Shown piece by piece: positions 8,698 to 17,018 of a stretch of DNA of 64,000 bases; position 1 is the stretch's first letter; each line of letters starts with the position of its first letter. The DNA is from CAZUYC01 sp964624475 (GTDB lineage: Bacteria > Myxococcota_A > UBA9160 > SMWR01). Made by a program: the position numbers and the translations under genes. Under the pieces are notes generated by a model. It was not told the origin of the DNA. It saw only the letters and a program-made list of their open reading frames with translations, and searched no databases. Location of the stretch: the NCBI GenBank assembly GCA_964624475.1, contig CAZUYC010000001.1, positions 1-64,000 of the forward strand, in the 5' to 3' direction.

Positions 8698-9005
8698 GCC
8701 GCGGCTTCAACGGGGAGGTGGCGGAGGAGCTGCGCACGGTCGGGAGCGACCTTCGCGCTTCCGCGTGTTCGCGGCCTGCCTCAGCCGCTCCCGACCCCCA
8801 CGACGCCAAAAGCCCATCGCCTCCGCGGCGATCGCCAGCTCCTCGTCGTGGGTCGCGAGCACGAGAACTCGCTCGCGCTACTGCTGCAGGATCGACGCTC
8901 GCGTTGAACCTCTACGTGGACACGTCCGTGCTGCTGCGGGGTCGTGCTGGGCGAGCGCGGGCGGCCGTCTATCGGGATGGACGGATCGAGGGCTTGGCGA
9001 CGCTC
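8698..9005 (+). repeat. Scrambled partial copy of the 4.3-5.4 kb toxin-antitoxin locus
   Basis: Three blocks are copied from the first toxin-antitoxin locus but in altered order and orientation. 8698-8870 is a direct copy of ~4316-4478 (downstream flank and 3' end of the PIN gene). 8870-8963 is an inverted copy of ~4766-4862 (antitoxin 3' end and toxin 5' end), with an extra G that breaks the toxin frame. 8968-9005 is a direct copy of ~5391-5430. No intact gene results. The surrounding 8580-9227 holds nothing else I can identify. Confidence 0.8.
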
Positions 9006-9227
9006 CCCGGGGGCTTAGGGCTCAGTTCTATTCGGCTCGCATTCGCCCGGGAGCTCGCGCGGGGGGAACAGGACGGACAGGATGTTCCGAGCGCCCTCCT
9101 GCTACGAGAGAGCGTCCAGCGGAAGAAGCGTCATACTGCTTTTCCACCAACTTCGGGACACGACGCCGCGGGACGAAGGTTGGGCGTCGTAGCTGTCAAG
9201 TTGATGGACGACACGGAGGGCTCACCG

Positions 9228-9743
9228 ATGGCGCGATCAATGTCTGCTGGTCTACGACTGGGAAGCACGCTGCTCGTCGCAGCCGCGATCGGATGTGCGC
9301 ACGGGACACTCACTCCGATCAACCCGGGTGTGCCGCCGTTGCGGACGGGAAGGATCGCGGCCGTGAGCGTCACAGCTGCCCCCTCGGTGGATGGCGAACG
9401 ACGCGCAGCCTTCGACGAGATCGGCGCCAGCGACGTCATCAGCCGTGCGATCGTAGCGAGACTGGAGCAAGGCGAGCGATATGATCCCGCCGGCGATGTG
9501 CGCATCGATGTGAAGATCACTGTGTTTCGCCTTCGGTCCACCGCCAATGCCTTCTGGAACGGCTTTTTCGCCGGAGTCGACAAGCTGGAGGGGATGGTGG
9601 ACGTGACGCGAGGTGCCGAGCCGCCGACCCAGTATTCGTTCGTGCTGTCCGGGTCCGAGGAGCTGTACTTCAAGTTCGGCCGCGCGGCGCGGTTCCGTTC
9701 GCTTGCGCAGGAGCTGGCGGAGAAGGTGTCGGCCGCGCTGTAG
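9228..9743 (+). CDS. Putative lipoprotein, DUF4410-like
   Basis: 171-residue protein with an N-terminal hydrophobic segment and lipobox (AAAIGC, Cys near residue 23), so a membrane-anchored lipoprotein. The body (SDVISRAIVARLEQ, then DVRIDVKITVFRLRST and FWNGFFAG) has the alternating pattern of small outer-membrane-associated lipoproteins such as DUF4410. The family call is tentative. ATG at 9228 follows GGAGG by 8 nt; an ATG at 9204 is possible but gives a poorer signal sequence. It lies between the toxin-antitoxin debris and the phage-like island. Confidence 0.6.
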   Translation: MARSMSAGLRLGSTLLVAAAIGCAHGTLTPINPGVPPLRTGRIAAVSVTAAPSVDGERRAAFDEIGASDVISRAIVARLEQGERYDPAGDVRIDVKITVFRLRSTANAFWNGFFAGVDKLEGMVDVTRGAEPPTQYSFVLSGSEELYFKFGRAARFRSLAQELAEKVSAAL

Positions 9744-9938
9744 TCCGCAATGCTGCACGCGGGGAACGACTTTGCCTCGCCTGAGGGAACGTGGTGGTGC
9801 CGCGACCCGGCGAGGTCGCAACCTAGCTCGGGTGCTTGTCCCGGAGGTCACTTGGGCATCATCCCGGCACTACCCCCGCACTTCCGATGGGTTACGCCTC
9901 GGTTAGGATCGTGGGCGATCTGATGATGGTGGGATCTG

Positions 9939-10430
9939 GTGAGACGAGACGCGGGGAAGCCGGTTCCGCCCGCCCGACGGGCACGGATGCAGCGGGGCGC
10001 CCAGGTCACGCCCCGGGACCTGCGGCGCTTGCGCTACTTCGGCGCCATCTCGGAGGCGGTGAAGCCCTTCGTCTCGGAGATGGGTCGGGAGCTAGGCGAT
10101 CTGCTCGCGGACAAGGGAGACGGCGCGACCGCGGGCGAACGCCTCGTGCTCGAGGACGTGGCGCGTCTCGGGTTGCTCCTGCGGGCGACCTTCGCCGCCT
10201 ACCTCAAGGCCCCGGACGTGGAGCTCGCGAAGACCGTCTCGACGCTCGCCGGCCAGCGCCGCGCCAGTCTCGCCGCCGTGGGCCTCGAGCGCCGCGCCCG
10301 GGAGGTCACGGTCGCGGCCGTGGTCGCCGAGATCGAGGCGGCCGCGCAGGATGCCCCGAGCGGGGCGAACGGCGCAGCGCCCGATGCCGAGGTCGAGGAC
10401 GCGCACGAAGTCGCGGGGGAGAGCGCTTGA
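9939..10430 (+). CDS. Small terminase-subunit-like protein
   Basis: 163-residue, mostly helical, charged protein directly upstream of the terminase large subunit. The first ~40 residues are basic; residues ~60-125 (VLEDVARLGLLLRATF, later VSTLAGQRRASLAAVGLERR) resemble helices of phage TerS-like proteins; the last 30 are an alanine/glutamate-rich tail. The position and the TTGA overlap with the large subunit support a DNA-recognition role in packaging, but there is no decisive motif. GTG at 9939 is preceded by GGTGGGA. Confidence 0.5.
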   Translation: MRRDAGKPVPPARRARMQRGAQVTPRDLRRLRYFGAISEAVKPFVSEMGRELGDLLADKGDGATAGERLVLEDVARLGLLLRATFAAYLKAPDVELAKTVSTLAGQRRASLAAVGLERRAREVTVAAVVAEIEAAAQDAPSGANGAAPDAEVEDAHEVAGESA

Positions 10431-11872
10431 GCATCACGCTCGAGGACTTCCTCGCCTCGCCGCAGCTCGGGGGCGCCTGCGAGGCGTTCCAGAACCTCGC
10501 GCCCTGGCGCGCCTGGCTCGCCTTCGGTCGCGCGGTGTACGGCCTCCCGCTCGAGCGCGCCGACCTCGAGCTCTACCAGCGCTGCACCGGGCGCGCCGCG
10601 CCGCGTGAGGGCGGCACCCACGAGGCGGTCGCCGTGGTCGGACGCCAGGCGGGAAAGACGAGGTTCGCCTCGGCGCTCGTGGCCTACGAAGCGGCGATGC
10701 GCCCGCCCGTGCGTGACGGGCACCTCTACGCGCTCCTGCTGGCGCAGGACCACCGCGCTGCGGTGCGGACGGCCTTCGCCTACCTCTGCGCCATCTTCGA
10801 CGCCTCCGAGGCGCTGCGCGGCCTCGTGGTCGCCCGCACGACGGACACCCTCGAGCTCGAGAACGGCGTCCGGGTCGCCGCGTATCCGTGTCGACCGGCC
10901 GCCATCCGGGGCCTGCGCGCGTGCGTCGCCGTGGCCGACGAGCTCGCCTACTTCCGCTCGAGCGAGATGCTCCCGCAGGACGCGGAGATGCTGCGCGCGC
11001 TGCGCCCCACGCTCGCGACCACGGGCGGGCGCCTCGTCATCCTCTCGAGCCCCTACGGGCAGTCCGGCGCCTTGTGGGAGCTGCACCGCCGCCACTTCGG
11101 GCGGAACGATGCCCCGGTGCTCGTCTGGCAGGCGAGCGCCCCCGTGATGCACTCGGACCTCCCGGCCGACTACCTCGCGCGCATGGAGCAGGACGACCCG
11201 GAGGCGTACCGCTCCGAGGTGCTCGGCGAGTTCCGGGCCGGACTGTCCACGCTCCTCGACCCCGAGGCCATCGCGGCGTGCGTCGTCGCCGGCCGCCGCG
11301 AGCTGCCGCCTGTGACCGGCCTGCGTTACGAGGCGTTCGCGGACCCGAGCGGCGGTCGGGCGGATGCGTTCACGGTCGGTATCGGCCACCGCGACGGCGA
11401 GCGGGCCGTGGTCGACGTGCTGCGCGCCTGGCGGGCGCCGTTCAACCCGAGCGGTGTGGTGGCCGAGGCGGCGGCGCTGCTGCGCGACTACCGGGTGTCC
11501 CGGGTCACCGGGGACCGGTTTGCGGGGGAGTGGCCTCGGGAAGCGTGCCGGGCGCACGGCATCACCTACGAGGTGGCGCGGCTGCCGAAGTCGGACCTGT
11601 ACCTGGCACTCGTGGCGCACGTGAACGCGGGCCGCCTCGAGCTCGTGGACGACGCCGACCTGCTGCGCGAGCTCCGGGGCCTCGAGCGGCGTCGGGGGCC
11701 ATCGGGACGCGACCGGGTCGACCATCGGCCCGGGTCGCACGATGACCGCGCGAACGCGGTCGCCGGCCTCGCCGACCTGCTCGTGGGGCGCCGGCGCGGC
11801 ATCCACGCCTCGGAGCTCTACGGGACCGACACGGCGCTTCCGGGCGAGCGCGAGGTGGTGGTCAAGCTCTGA
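10427..11872 (+). CDS. terL: Phage terminase large subunit (ATPase/nuclease)
   Basis: 481-residue DNA-packaging motor protein. The N-terminal ATPase has a Walker A-type GRQAGKT (residues 72-78) and a Walker B ACVAVADELAYF; the C-terminal RNase H-like nuclease shows FADPSGG, VTGDRFAGEW and HDDRANAVAGL acidic clusters. The start is TTG at 10427, overlapping the TGA of the upstream gene as TTGA, so the two are translationally coupled. In a phage it would dock on a portal; no portal gene is present next to it. Confidence 0.9.
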   Translation: MSITLEDFLASPQLGGACEAFQNLAPWRAWLAFGRAVYGLPLERADLELYQRCTGRAAPREGGTHEAVAVVGRQAGKTRFASALVAYEAAMRPPVRDGHLYALLLAQDHRAAVRTAFAYLCAIFDASEALRGLVVARTTDTLELENGVRVAAYPCRPAAIRGLRACVAVADELAYFRSSEMLPQDAEMLRALRPTLATTGGRLVILSSPYGQSGALWELHRRHFGRNDAPVLVWQASAPVMHSDLPADYLARMEQDDPEAYRSEVLGEFRAGLSTLLDPEAIAACVVAGRRELPPVTGLRYEAFADPSGGRADAFTVGIGHRDGERAVVDVLRAWRAPFNPSGVVAEAAALLRDYRVSRVTGDRFAGEWPREACRAHGITYEVARLPKSDLYLALVAHVNAGRLELVDDADLLRELRGLERRRGPSGRDRVDHRPGSHDDRANAVAGLADLLVGRRRGIHASELYGTDTALPGEREVVVKL

Positions 11873-11880
11873 CCGGACGT

Positions 11881-11910
11881 TTGACACTGCGGCTTGTTCC
11901 GCGCTAGCTT
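11881..11910 (+). promoter_or_regulatory. Candidate sigma-70 promoter for the capsid gene
   Basis: A perfect TTGACA (11881-11886) begins nine bases after the terminase stop codon and is followed, after 18 bases, by TAGCTT (11905-11910). The capsid ATG lies about 260 bases downstream, giving a long leader. Similar TTGACA-N18-TAnnnT pairs occur at 32140 and 35587. Confidence 0.5.
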
Positions 11911-11927
11911 CGCCTCACCACCCGGAG

Positions 11928-11947
11928 CCCGGTCGGACGCGACCGGG
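11928..11947 (+). promoter_or_regulatory. Leader hairpin upstream of the capsid gene
   Basis: Perfect 8-bp inverted repeat (CCCGGTCG / CGACCGGG) with a GACG loop, just after the candidate promoter. No T-run follows, so a structural or regulatory role in the ~260-nt leader is as likely as termination. The rest of 11948-12171 shows no convincing gene, although the frame is open into the capsid. Confidence 0.4.
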
Positions 11948-12171
11948 ACCCCGTTCCTGACGTGGAGCGGTGCGCGAACCGGGTCGGCGGTGTAGACCGA
12001 GCCCGCCCGGGACCACGCGGTGTCCACCGCGCCACGAACCGACAGCCCGGCACAACCAGGCCGGCTCACAACCCATCATCAATGCACCTCGCGCGAGACG
12101 TGTGCGCGGAAGCCTACCGGAAACGGTGGCGTCTTCCCGCGCGCGTGGCGCCTTGGTGCAGGAGTCACGTC

Positions 12172-13419
12172 ATGAACCGCAACCGCACACCTCAGGACAA
12201 GGCCCTCGAGGCGGCCGCGAAGCGCGCCGGCGCCATCGTCGAGGACGGCTACGCCCGCATGAGCGCGAGCCTCGACGACCTCGCGCGTGAGCTCACCACT
12301 CCCGACCGCAGCAACGTCCCCGATATCGTCGGCTACGGCAGCGCGGGCCGCACGCGCCCGGGATGGGAGCGGGCCTACGAGCGCCAGAAGTGGACCGACG
12401 AAGAGCGCCGCTGGCGCACACCCGAGCATGACAAGGAAGGCGTCGACTTCCTGCGGGCCGTCGCCACGAACGACCAGGCGATGCTGCGGGAGATTGCGGC
12501 CCGCCCGCACAACCGCACCTACCACGCCGAGTGGTTCCAGCGCGCGGACCTGGCCGAGGGCACGATTGCGAGCCCGGGGACGGGCTTCGGAGTCGTGCCG
12601 GTCGGCTTCGCCAGCGCCGTCGAAACCATCCTGGCGCGCGCGTCGCGGCTGCGAGCCTTCGTCAACATCGTGCAGGGTGGCGAGTTCGCGCAGAAGATCC
12701 CGGTCCAGACCGCGAAGACGGTCGCCGCGAAACACGCCGAGGCCGCGGACATGGGGACTGGCGTCACCGATCCGACCTACGGGAGTGTCACCCCGGAGGC
12801 GGTCAAGCTCGGCGCGCTCGTGGAGTTCAGCCGGGAGCTCGTCGACGACTCGCCGCTCGCGCTAATGAACGTCGTCACGCAGGACATCGGCGAGGCCATC
12901 GGCACGCTCGAGGACGTGGCCATTCTCGACGGGACCACCTTCGGGAACAGCCTGTTCAACACGCTCACGCCGCACGGCAGCATTACCTGGACCGATGCCA
13001 CGGAGACGCTCGCGACGCTCATCGGGAAATACTACGCGCTCGGTAGCGTCTTCCGTCCGAGGGGGACGTGGGTGGTGAACGAGGCGTTCGCGGCCCTCGT
13101 CTCGGCCATCTCGGGCACGGGCGAACGCCAGCTCTTTACCGAGTTCGCACCGCCGCCGACCGCGCTCGACGACGTGCCCGGACAGACGGGCGTGCTCATC
13201 GGGCGACCGGTGGTCGTCTTCCCGACCGGTTCGACGGGGGTGCCGGCGAACGAGGGGCTCTTCGGCGACCTCTCGGGCTTCACGCTCTACATCCGGGAGA
13301 ACTTCCGCGCCGAGGTGTCGCGGGATAGCGCGTTCCGGACCGACCAGATCGCGCTGCGCGTCTCGCGGCGCGAGCAGGGCATCGTGACGCAGGCCGGTCG
13401 GATGGTGCTCTTCGCGTAG
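12172..13419 (+). CDS. HK97-family phage major capsid protein
   Basis: 415 residues. About the first 110 are a charged, helical region like the delta/scaffolding part of HK97 capsid precursors; the rest has the HK97 fold pattern (LAEGTIASPGTGFGVVPVGF, PVQTAKTVAAKHAEAADM, VEFSRELVDDS, and the C-terminal FRTDQIALRVSRREQGIV). Capsid shell building block. ATG at 12172 is preceded by CAGGAG. No protease, portal or tail genes accompany it. It is separated from the terminase by ~300 nt with its own promoter-like sequence. Confidence 0.9.
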   Translation: MNRNRTPQDKALEAAAKRAGAIVEDGYARMSASLDDLARELTTPDRSNVPDIVGYGSAGRTRPGWERAYERQKWTDEERRWRTPEHDKEGVDFLRAVATNDQAMLREIAARPHNRTYHAEWFQRADLAEGTIASPGTGFGVVPVGFASAVETILARASRLRAFVNIVQGGEFAQKIPVQTAKTVAAKHAEAADMGTGVTDPTYGSVTPEAVKLGALVEFSRELVDDSPLALMNVVTQDIGEAIGTLEDVAILDGTTFGNSLFNTLTPHGSITWTDATETLATLIGKYYALGSVFRPRGTWVVNEAFAALVSAISGTGERQLFTEFAPPPTALDDVPGQTGVLIGRPVVVFPTGSTGVPANEGLFGDLSGFTLYIRENFRAEVSRDSAFRTDQIALRVSRREQGIVTQAGRMVLFA

Positions 13420-13438
13420 AACGCGCGGGGCGGGTCAC

Positions 13439-13510
13439 CCTCGCCGCAACCTTTCCCGGCGAGGTCCCGCGCGGCGGCGCCCGGGCCGGCCTCATCACCC
13501 GGCCCGGGCG
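13439..13510 (+). terminator. Double hairpin after the capsid gene
   Basis: Two strong inverted repeats follow the capsid stop: CCTCGCCG / CGGCGAGG (13439-13464) and a 12-bp perfect stem CGCCCGGGCCGG / CCGGCCCGGGCG with a 9-nt loop (13478-13510). No U-run is present, so an intrinsic terminator is plausible but not certain. Confidence 0.45.
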
Positions 13511-13576
13511 TCCGCGGCCCGGCGGCCTCCACCCCGGGGCCTCGACGGTCGCCCCTTGACTCTGGTGGCGCGCTCT

Positions 13577-13596
13577 GTCACGCTCCGATACGTGAC
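13577..13596 (+). promoter_or_regulatory. Operator-like inverted repeat upstream of the zinc-ribbon/integrase operon
   Basis: GTCACG and CGTGAC face each other across 8 nt, centred about 20 bases upstream of the small zinc-ribbon gene. A TTGACT lies at 13556-13561 but no matching -10 is seen. The position suits an autoregulatory site for the integrase operon; inferred from symmetry only. Confidence 0.3.
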
Positions 13597-13608
13597 TAGA
13601 GCGTGGCG

Positions 13609-13767
13609 ATGCGCCCGATAACCCTTCGCGTCCGCGTCCGCGGCTGGCGACTCCGTTGCACGATCTGCCACAAGGCCTTCAATGCGCGCCGGCGCGATGC
13701 GAAGACGTGCTCGGACGCCTGTCGCCAGGCGCGATCGCGCCAGGGGAGAAGGAGAGAGAAGTCATGA
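13609..13767 (+). CDS. Small zinc-ribbon protein coupled to the integrase
   Basis: 52-residue basic protein MRPITLRVRVRGWRLRCTIC, continuing HKAFNARRRDAKTC and SDACRQARSRQG. It has CxxC and CxxxC pairs separated by 13 residues, a four-cysteine zinc-binding pattern with arginine-rich flanks, as in small DNA-binding zinc ribbons that accompany recombinases. Its stop codon overlaps the integrase start (ATGA), which argues for a real, coupled gene. Possible recombination directionality or regulatory factor; unproven. Confidence 0.65.
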   Translation: MRPITLRVRVRGWRLRCTICHKAFNARRRDAKTCSDACRQARSRQGRRREKS

Positions 13768-15011
13768 AGGCGAAACCCAAGGGACTCAAGTACCGCAACC
13801 TGCACGCCCGCGGCGGCAGCATCATCTACGAGCGCATCCTCGGCGGGAAGCGCATCAAGCGCAGTCTCGGCGTGGACGACTGGAACGAGGCGGCCGCGAC
13901 GCGCGATGCGCTCGAGGTGAAGCTCGGAGTGGGAGGGGTGCTGCGGCTCGAGTGCCCGACCTTCGGCGACGCCGCGGCGTCGTACCTCGAGCAGCTCTCG
14001 CACCTCGCGGCGACGAGTGCCGACGACTACCGGGCGATGCTCGCGGTGGAAGAGGTGAAGGACGGCGAGGTGATCTCCCCGGCCGGCCCGCTGGTGCAGC
14101 GGTTCGGGGCGATGCGACTCGACGCGATCAGGCGCCCGCACCTGCTCGACTGGTGGGCCGAGTTCGTCGAGCGCGGGAGTCGCAGCCCGAAGACGGGGCG
14201 GAACTACATCAACGCGCTTGCGGGCGTCTTCGGGTGGGCGATGGACCGGGAGTTGATCGACGAGTCCCCTGTGGAGGGGCTTCGCGCGGTGCTGCGCCGA
14301 AAGAACAAGACGAAGAAGGGCAGGGCGGAGAGCGAGGCCGGCCACCAGGCGAAGCCGATCGAGAAGCCCGAGCACGTGGCGGCGCTGGTGGCGGCCGCCG
14401 AGGGCCATGGCGGCAAGGCGCAGCTCGTGACGCTGCTCTGCCTCGATGCCGGGCTCCGGATCGGCGAGGCGACCGCGCTCGACTGGCGGAACGTCGAGTG
14501 GGATCGGCAGATCGAAGAGGCCGGCCAGCTCGTGAACCGGCCGGCGCTGCACGTCCGCGAGAACCTCGCGCGCGGGAAGCACCTCGGGAAGCCGAAGAGC
14601 GGGCGGGAGCGTCGCGTCGCGCTCTCCCGGCGCCTCCGACTGGCGCTGCGCGAGGCGTGGATGCGGGAGGGCAGGCCGGAGTCGGGCTTCGCGGCGCGGG
14701 TCGACCACGCCAACTACCGGAACCGGACGCTCCGCGACCTGTGCAAGGCGGCGAAGATCGAGAAGGTCGGGCCGCACCAGCTCCGGGACACGTTCGCGTC
14801 GCAGCTCCTCTCGACCGGCGTCCAGCTCGCCTACGTCTCGCACCAGCTCGGCCACGCCGACGTGGCGATCACGGCCCGGAGCTACGCCCGCTGGTGCGGC
14901 GACGACGCCTACCGGGCGCCGATCGCCCTTGGGCCGGGGGAGGTCCCGGCGGATCTGCTCGCCCGCCTCGGCGAGTCCCACCGTCGTCCCACCATCGCTA
15001 CCGAGGCCTGA
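13764..15011 (+). CDS. int: Tyrosine recombinase (integrase)
   Basis: 415-residue site-specific recombinase. The N-terminal region has an AP2-like DNA-binding arm domain (IIYERILGGKRIKRSLGV) and a SAM-like core-binding domain; the catalytic domain shows Arg232 (LDAGLRIGEA), His338 and Arg341 (HQLRDTF), His364 (QLGHADV) and nucleophile Tyr374 (SYARW). All catalytic residues are present. ATG at 13764 follows a GGAGA-rich site and overlaps the upstream stop codon. The gene ends 42 bases from the 3' end of tRNA-fMet, the classic position for an integrase at a tRNA attachment site. Confidence 0.92.
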   Translation: MKAKPKGLKYRNLHARGGSIIYERILGGKRIKRSLGVDDWNEAAATRDALEVKLGVGGVLRLECPTFGDAAASYLEQLSHLAATSADDYRAMLAVEEVKDGEVISPAGPLVQRFGAMRLDAIRRPHLLDWWAEFVERGSRSPKTGRNYINALAGVFGWAMDRELIDESPVEGLRAVLRRKNKTKKGRAESEAGHQAKPIEKPEHVAALVAAAEGHGGKAQLVTLLCLDAGLRIGEATALDWRNVEWDRQIEEAGQLVNRPALHVRENLARGKHLGKPKSGRERRVALSRRLRLALREAWMREGRPESGFAARVDHANYRNRTLRDLCKAAKIEKVGPHQLRDTFASQLLSTGVQLAYVSHQLGHADVAITARSYARWCGDDAYRAPIALGPGEVPADLLARLGESHRRPTIATEA

Positions 15012-15018
15012 AAACTGG

Positions 15019-15050
15019 AAGCCCCCGGAACCTTGCAGTTCCGAGGGCTT
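15019..15050 (-). terminator. tRNA-fMet terminator hairpin
   Basis: A 13-nt arm AAGCCCCCGGAAC (15019-15031) pairs with GTTCCGAGGGCTT (15038-15050) across a 6-nt loop, with one mismatch. Read on the minus strand it lies 3-4 bases beyond the tRNA CCA end and is followed by CCAGTTTT. It could also stop transcripts from the convergent integrase gene. Confidence 0.65.
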
Positions 15051-15053
15051 AAG

Positions 15054-15130
<77 letters not shown>

Positions 15131-15144
15131 GCAATGAAGCGCAA

Positions 15145-15173
15145 TTGGTATCGGCTGGGCCGGGGGCTGTCAA
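15145..15173 (-). promoter_or_regulatory. tRNA-fMet promoter
   Basis: On the minus strand a perfect -35 TTGACA (15173-15168) is followed after 17 bases by TACCAA (15150-15145), placing the start site about 7 nt upstream of the tRNA. Confidence 0.7.
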
Positions 15174-15252
15174 ATCCTGTCCCCGCGGGCGTCACCTCGG
15201 GGCCGGGGAGGGCCACCCACCCCCATTGAGGTGTTTCAGTGAGGTGTTGCCG

Positions 15253-15843
15253 ATGCTGAAGCGTGTTGTGCGGATCCCCCTCCTCGCGTGCGTCCCGACG
15301 CTCGCGGTCCTGGTCGTCGCCGGGCCGGCGTCGGCGGAGCGCGCTTACTACGCCTGGCGCACCGACGAGGGCGCCTACGCCTTCAGCGACGACGCCCGCG
15401 CGATTCCCGAGGCCTACCGCAAGCAGGCGCAGCGGCACCCGCTGCGCTCGCTCGGGAGCTACGAGCAGCTCACGCCGAGCGATCCGCGCGCCAGCTCGGC
15501 CCATGCGCAGCGCCTCGACGCGAGGCTCGCGTACCTGCGCGAGCGCAGCGAGCGGGTGGCGGCAGCCGCGACCGCGCCCCCCGCTCGCCGGAGCGGGAGC
15601 GCGCCGGCGATCACGCTGCGCACCGGCGACCAGTCGACGACGCTCGAGATCACTCCGGCCGAGACCGGCGGCAGCGGCGAGCCGGTGATCGTCGAGACGC
15701 TGAGCGCGCGTCGCGAGCAGGACATCGTCACGCACGACAACACGATCGTCCGCCAGGGCAACCAGACCCTCGCGATCGTCCGTTCCCGCCCCCGGCAGTG
15801 GAACATCAGCGAGGACATCCACATCGAGAGCGATCTCGAGTAG
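15253..15843 (+). CDS. Secreted protein, DUF4124-like N-terminus
   Basis: 196-residue protein with signal peptide (LLACVPTLAVLVVAGPASA). The following YYAWRTDEGAYAFSDDARAIP resembles the DUF4124 pattern (a short periplasmic beta domain with a YxWxDExG...F(T/S)DD core). The remainder is charged and low in complexity, with a C-terminal segment containing REQDIVTHDNTIVRQGNQTL. Probably periplasmic; no catalytic residues. ATG at 15253 begins right at the signal peptide, after GAGGTG. Confidence 0.65.
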   Translation: MLKRVVRIPLLACVPTLAVLVVAGPASAERAYYAWRTDEGAYAFSDDARAIPEAYRKQAQRHPLRSLGSYEQLTPSDPRASSAHAQRLDARLAYLRERSERVAAAATAPPARRSGSAPAITLRTGDQSTTLEITPAETGGSGEPVIVETLSARREQDIVTHDNTIVRQGNQTLAIVRSRPRQWNISEDIHIESDLE

Positions 15844-15896
15844 CGCCCGGGCGCGGAGCCGCGGGACGGGCGCCCTCGCGCGGCGGTCTGGCGCAG

Positions 15897-16286
15897 CTAC
15901 TCCGGCACAGCGGCCGGCGCCGCCTCCGCCGCGCGCAGCCACCCCGGCGGCACGCCGGCCCGGCGCGCCTCCTCGAGCCGCTCCGCGAGCGCGCGCTCCG
16001 ACTGCGCCCGCGCCGCGCGCGCCGCGTCGCGCTCGGCGAAGAGGGCCTCGCGGGCGTCGCCGCGCGGGCGGCGGCGGTGTCTCATCTTCTGGATCGCCGC
16101 TTCCGCCGCCTCGCAGCGGCGCTGCGCCTGCTCGACCGCCCCTCGGGCCTCGCCGATCCGCTCCCGCCAGGCAACCCGCTCCGCCTCGCCCGGGAGCGTC
16201 GCGACCGCCGGCTTCGCGAGCGCGCAGGCTCCCGGCATCCCCAAGAGCGCGGCGAGCGCCAGCGAGCGCGCGAGGCGGCGGATCAT
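15897..16286 (-). CDS. Small lipoprotein with predicted coiled coil
   Basis: 129-residue lipoprotein: MIRRLARSLALAALLGMPGAC gives a signal peptide and lipobox (PGAC). The mature part is almost wholly helical and charged (EQAQRRCEAAEAAIQ, later QSERALAERLEEARRAG), with a short SPPGWL-like end, suggesting a periplasmic coiled-coil adaptor. The start codon overlaps the stop of the receiver-PilZ gene (ATGA), so the two are in one operon. No family recognised. Confidence 0.65.
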   Translation of the reverse strand: MIRRLARSLALAALLGMPGACALAKPAVATLPGEAERVAWRERIGEARGAVEQAQRRCEAAEAAIQKMRHRRRPRGDAREALFAERDAARAARAQSERALAERLEEARRAGVPPGWLRAAEAAPAAVPE

Positions 16287-17017
16287 CGCAGCTCGGGCCC
16301 CGAAGAGCCCGGGACGTCCTCGATCCGGCCGGCGCGCTGGTAGACGTACTCGTCGATCTTCTGGGCGCCCGCGCGGTCGAGCGCGAGGAAGCGCATGCCC
16401 ATCCCGGCCGCGTGCTGCGGTGTGCGCTCCCGGCACCAGACGACCTCGGCGGTCGGCGCGATCGGGCCCCGCGACTCGGGCAGCTCGAAGTGCAGCTCGA
16501 CCTCGGTATCGAGCGCGGCGTTGCGCTCCGCCTCGACGAAGATGCCGCCGCGGGAGAGGTTGCGCGCGATCCCGTAGCAGACCTCCGAAGTGCCGCGGAT
16601 CTTGACCTCGGCGACCATCGGCACGCGGGTGAGCCCGCGGACTCCGGTCCCGCGCAGGAAGCGGTTCACCGCCTGGATCAGGGCGATGCGGCTGATCGGC
16701 TTCGCGATCACGTCGTCGGCGCCGGCGCGCACGGCGCGCGCGCGGTGCTCGGCCTCGTCGCCGGAGGTCACGAGGATCACCGGAATCGCGCGCGTCTGCG
16801 GGTCGGCCTTGATCCTCCGGCAGAGCTCCGCGCCGTCGAGGCGCGGCATGTCGAGGTCGGCGACCACGACCTCGGGCCGCTCGCGCGCGATGTGCGCCAG
16901 CGCCTCGACGCCGTCGCGCGCGGTCACGACCTCGCCGCTGCGCGCCAGGAAGAGAGAGCCCAGATCGCGGAAGAGCTCCACGTCGTCGGCCAGCAGGATG
17001 GTGCGGCGGCGCGGCAC
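16283..17017 (-). CDS. Response regulator with C-terminal PilZ domain
   Basis: 244 residues. Residues 1-~120 are a CheY-like receiver: paired acids LLADDVE, phospho-acceptor in VVADLDMPRLDG, conserved Thr/Ser in LVTSGD and Lys in VIAKPIS. Residues ~125-235 are a PilZ domain (RNLSRGGIFVE, the RxxSxGG signature; the N-terminal RxxxR motif is poorly preserved). Such proteins link two-component input to cyclic-di-GMP output, often for motility or polysaccharide. GTG start at 17017. Flanked on both sides by lipoprotein genes in the same direction. Confidence 0.85.
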   Translation of the reverse strand: MPRRRTILLADDVELFRDLGSLFLARSGEVVTARDGVEALAHIARERPEVVVADLDMPRLDGAELCRRIKADPQTRAIPVILVTSGDEAEHRARAVRAGADDVIAKPISRIALIQAVNRFLRGTGVRGLTRVPMVAEVKIRGTSEVCYGIARNLSRGGIFVEAERNAALDTEVELHFELPESRGPIAPTAEVVWCRERTPQHAAGMGMRFLALDRAGAQKIDEYVYQRAGRIEDVPGSSGPELR

Positions 17018-17018
17018 G

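Noticed and set aside
11962..12171. N-terminal extension of the capsid protein by 70 codons
   Set aside because: Open but low-complexity; the ATG at 12172 has a good ribosome site and fits the family start.
13556..13584. TTGACT as -35 of an integrase promoter
   Set aside because: At 17 or 18 bases the -10 would be CACGCT or ACGCTC, which does not resemble TATAAT.
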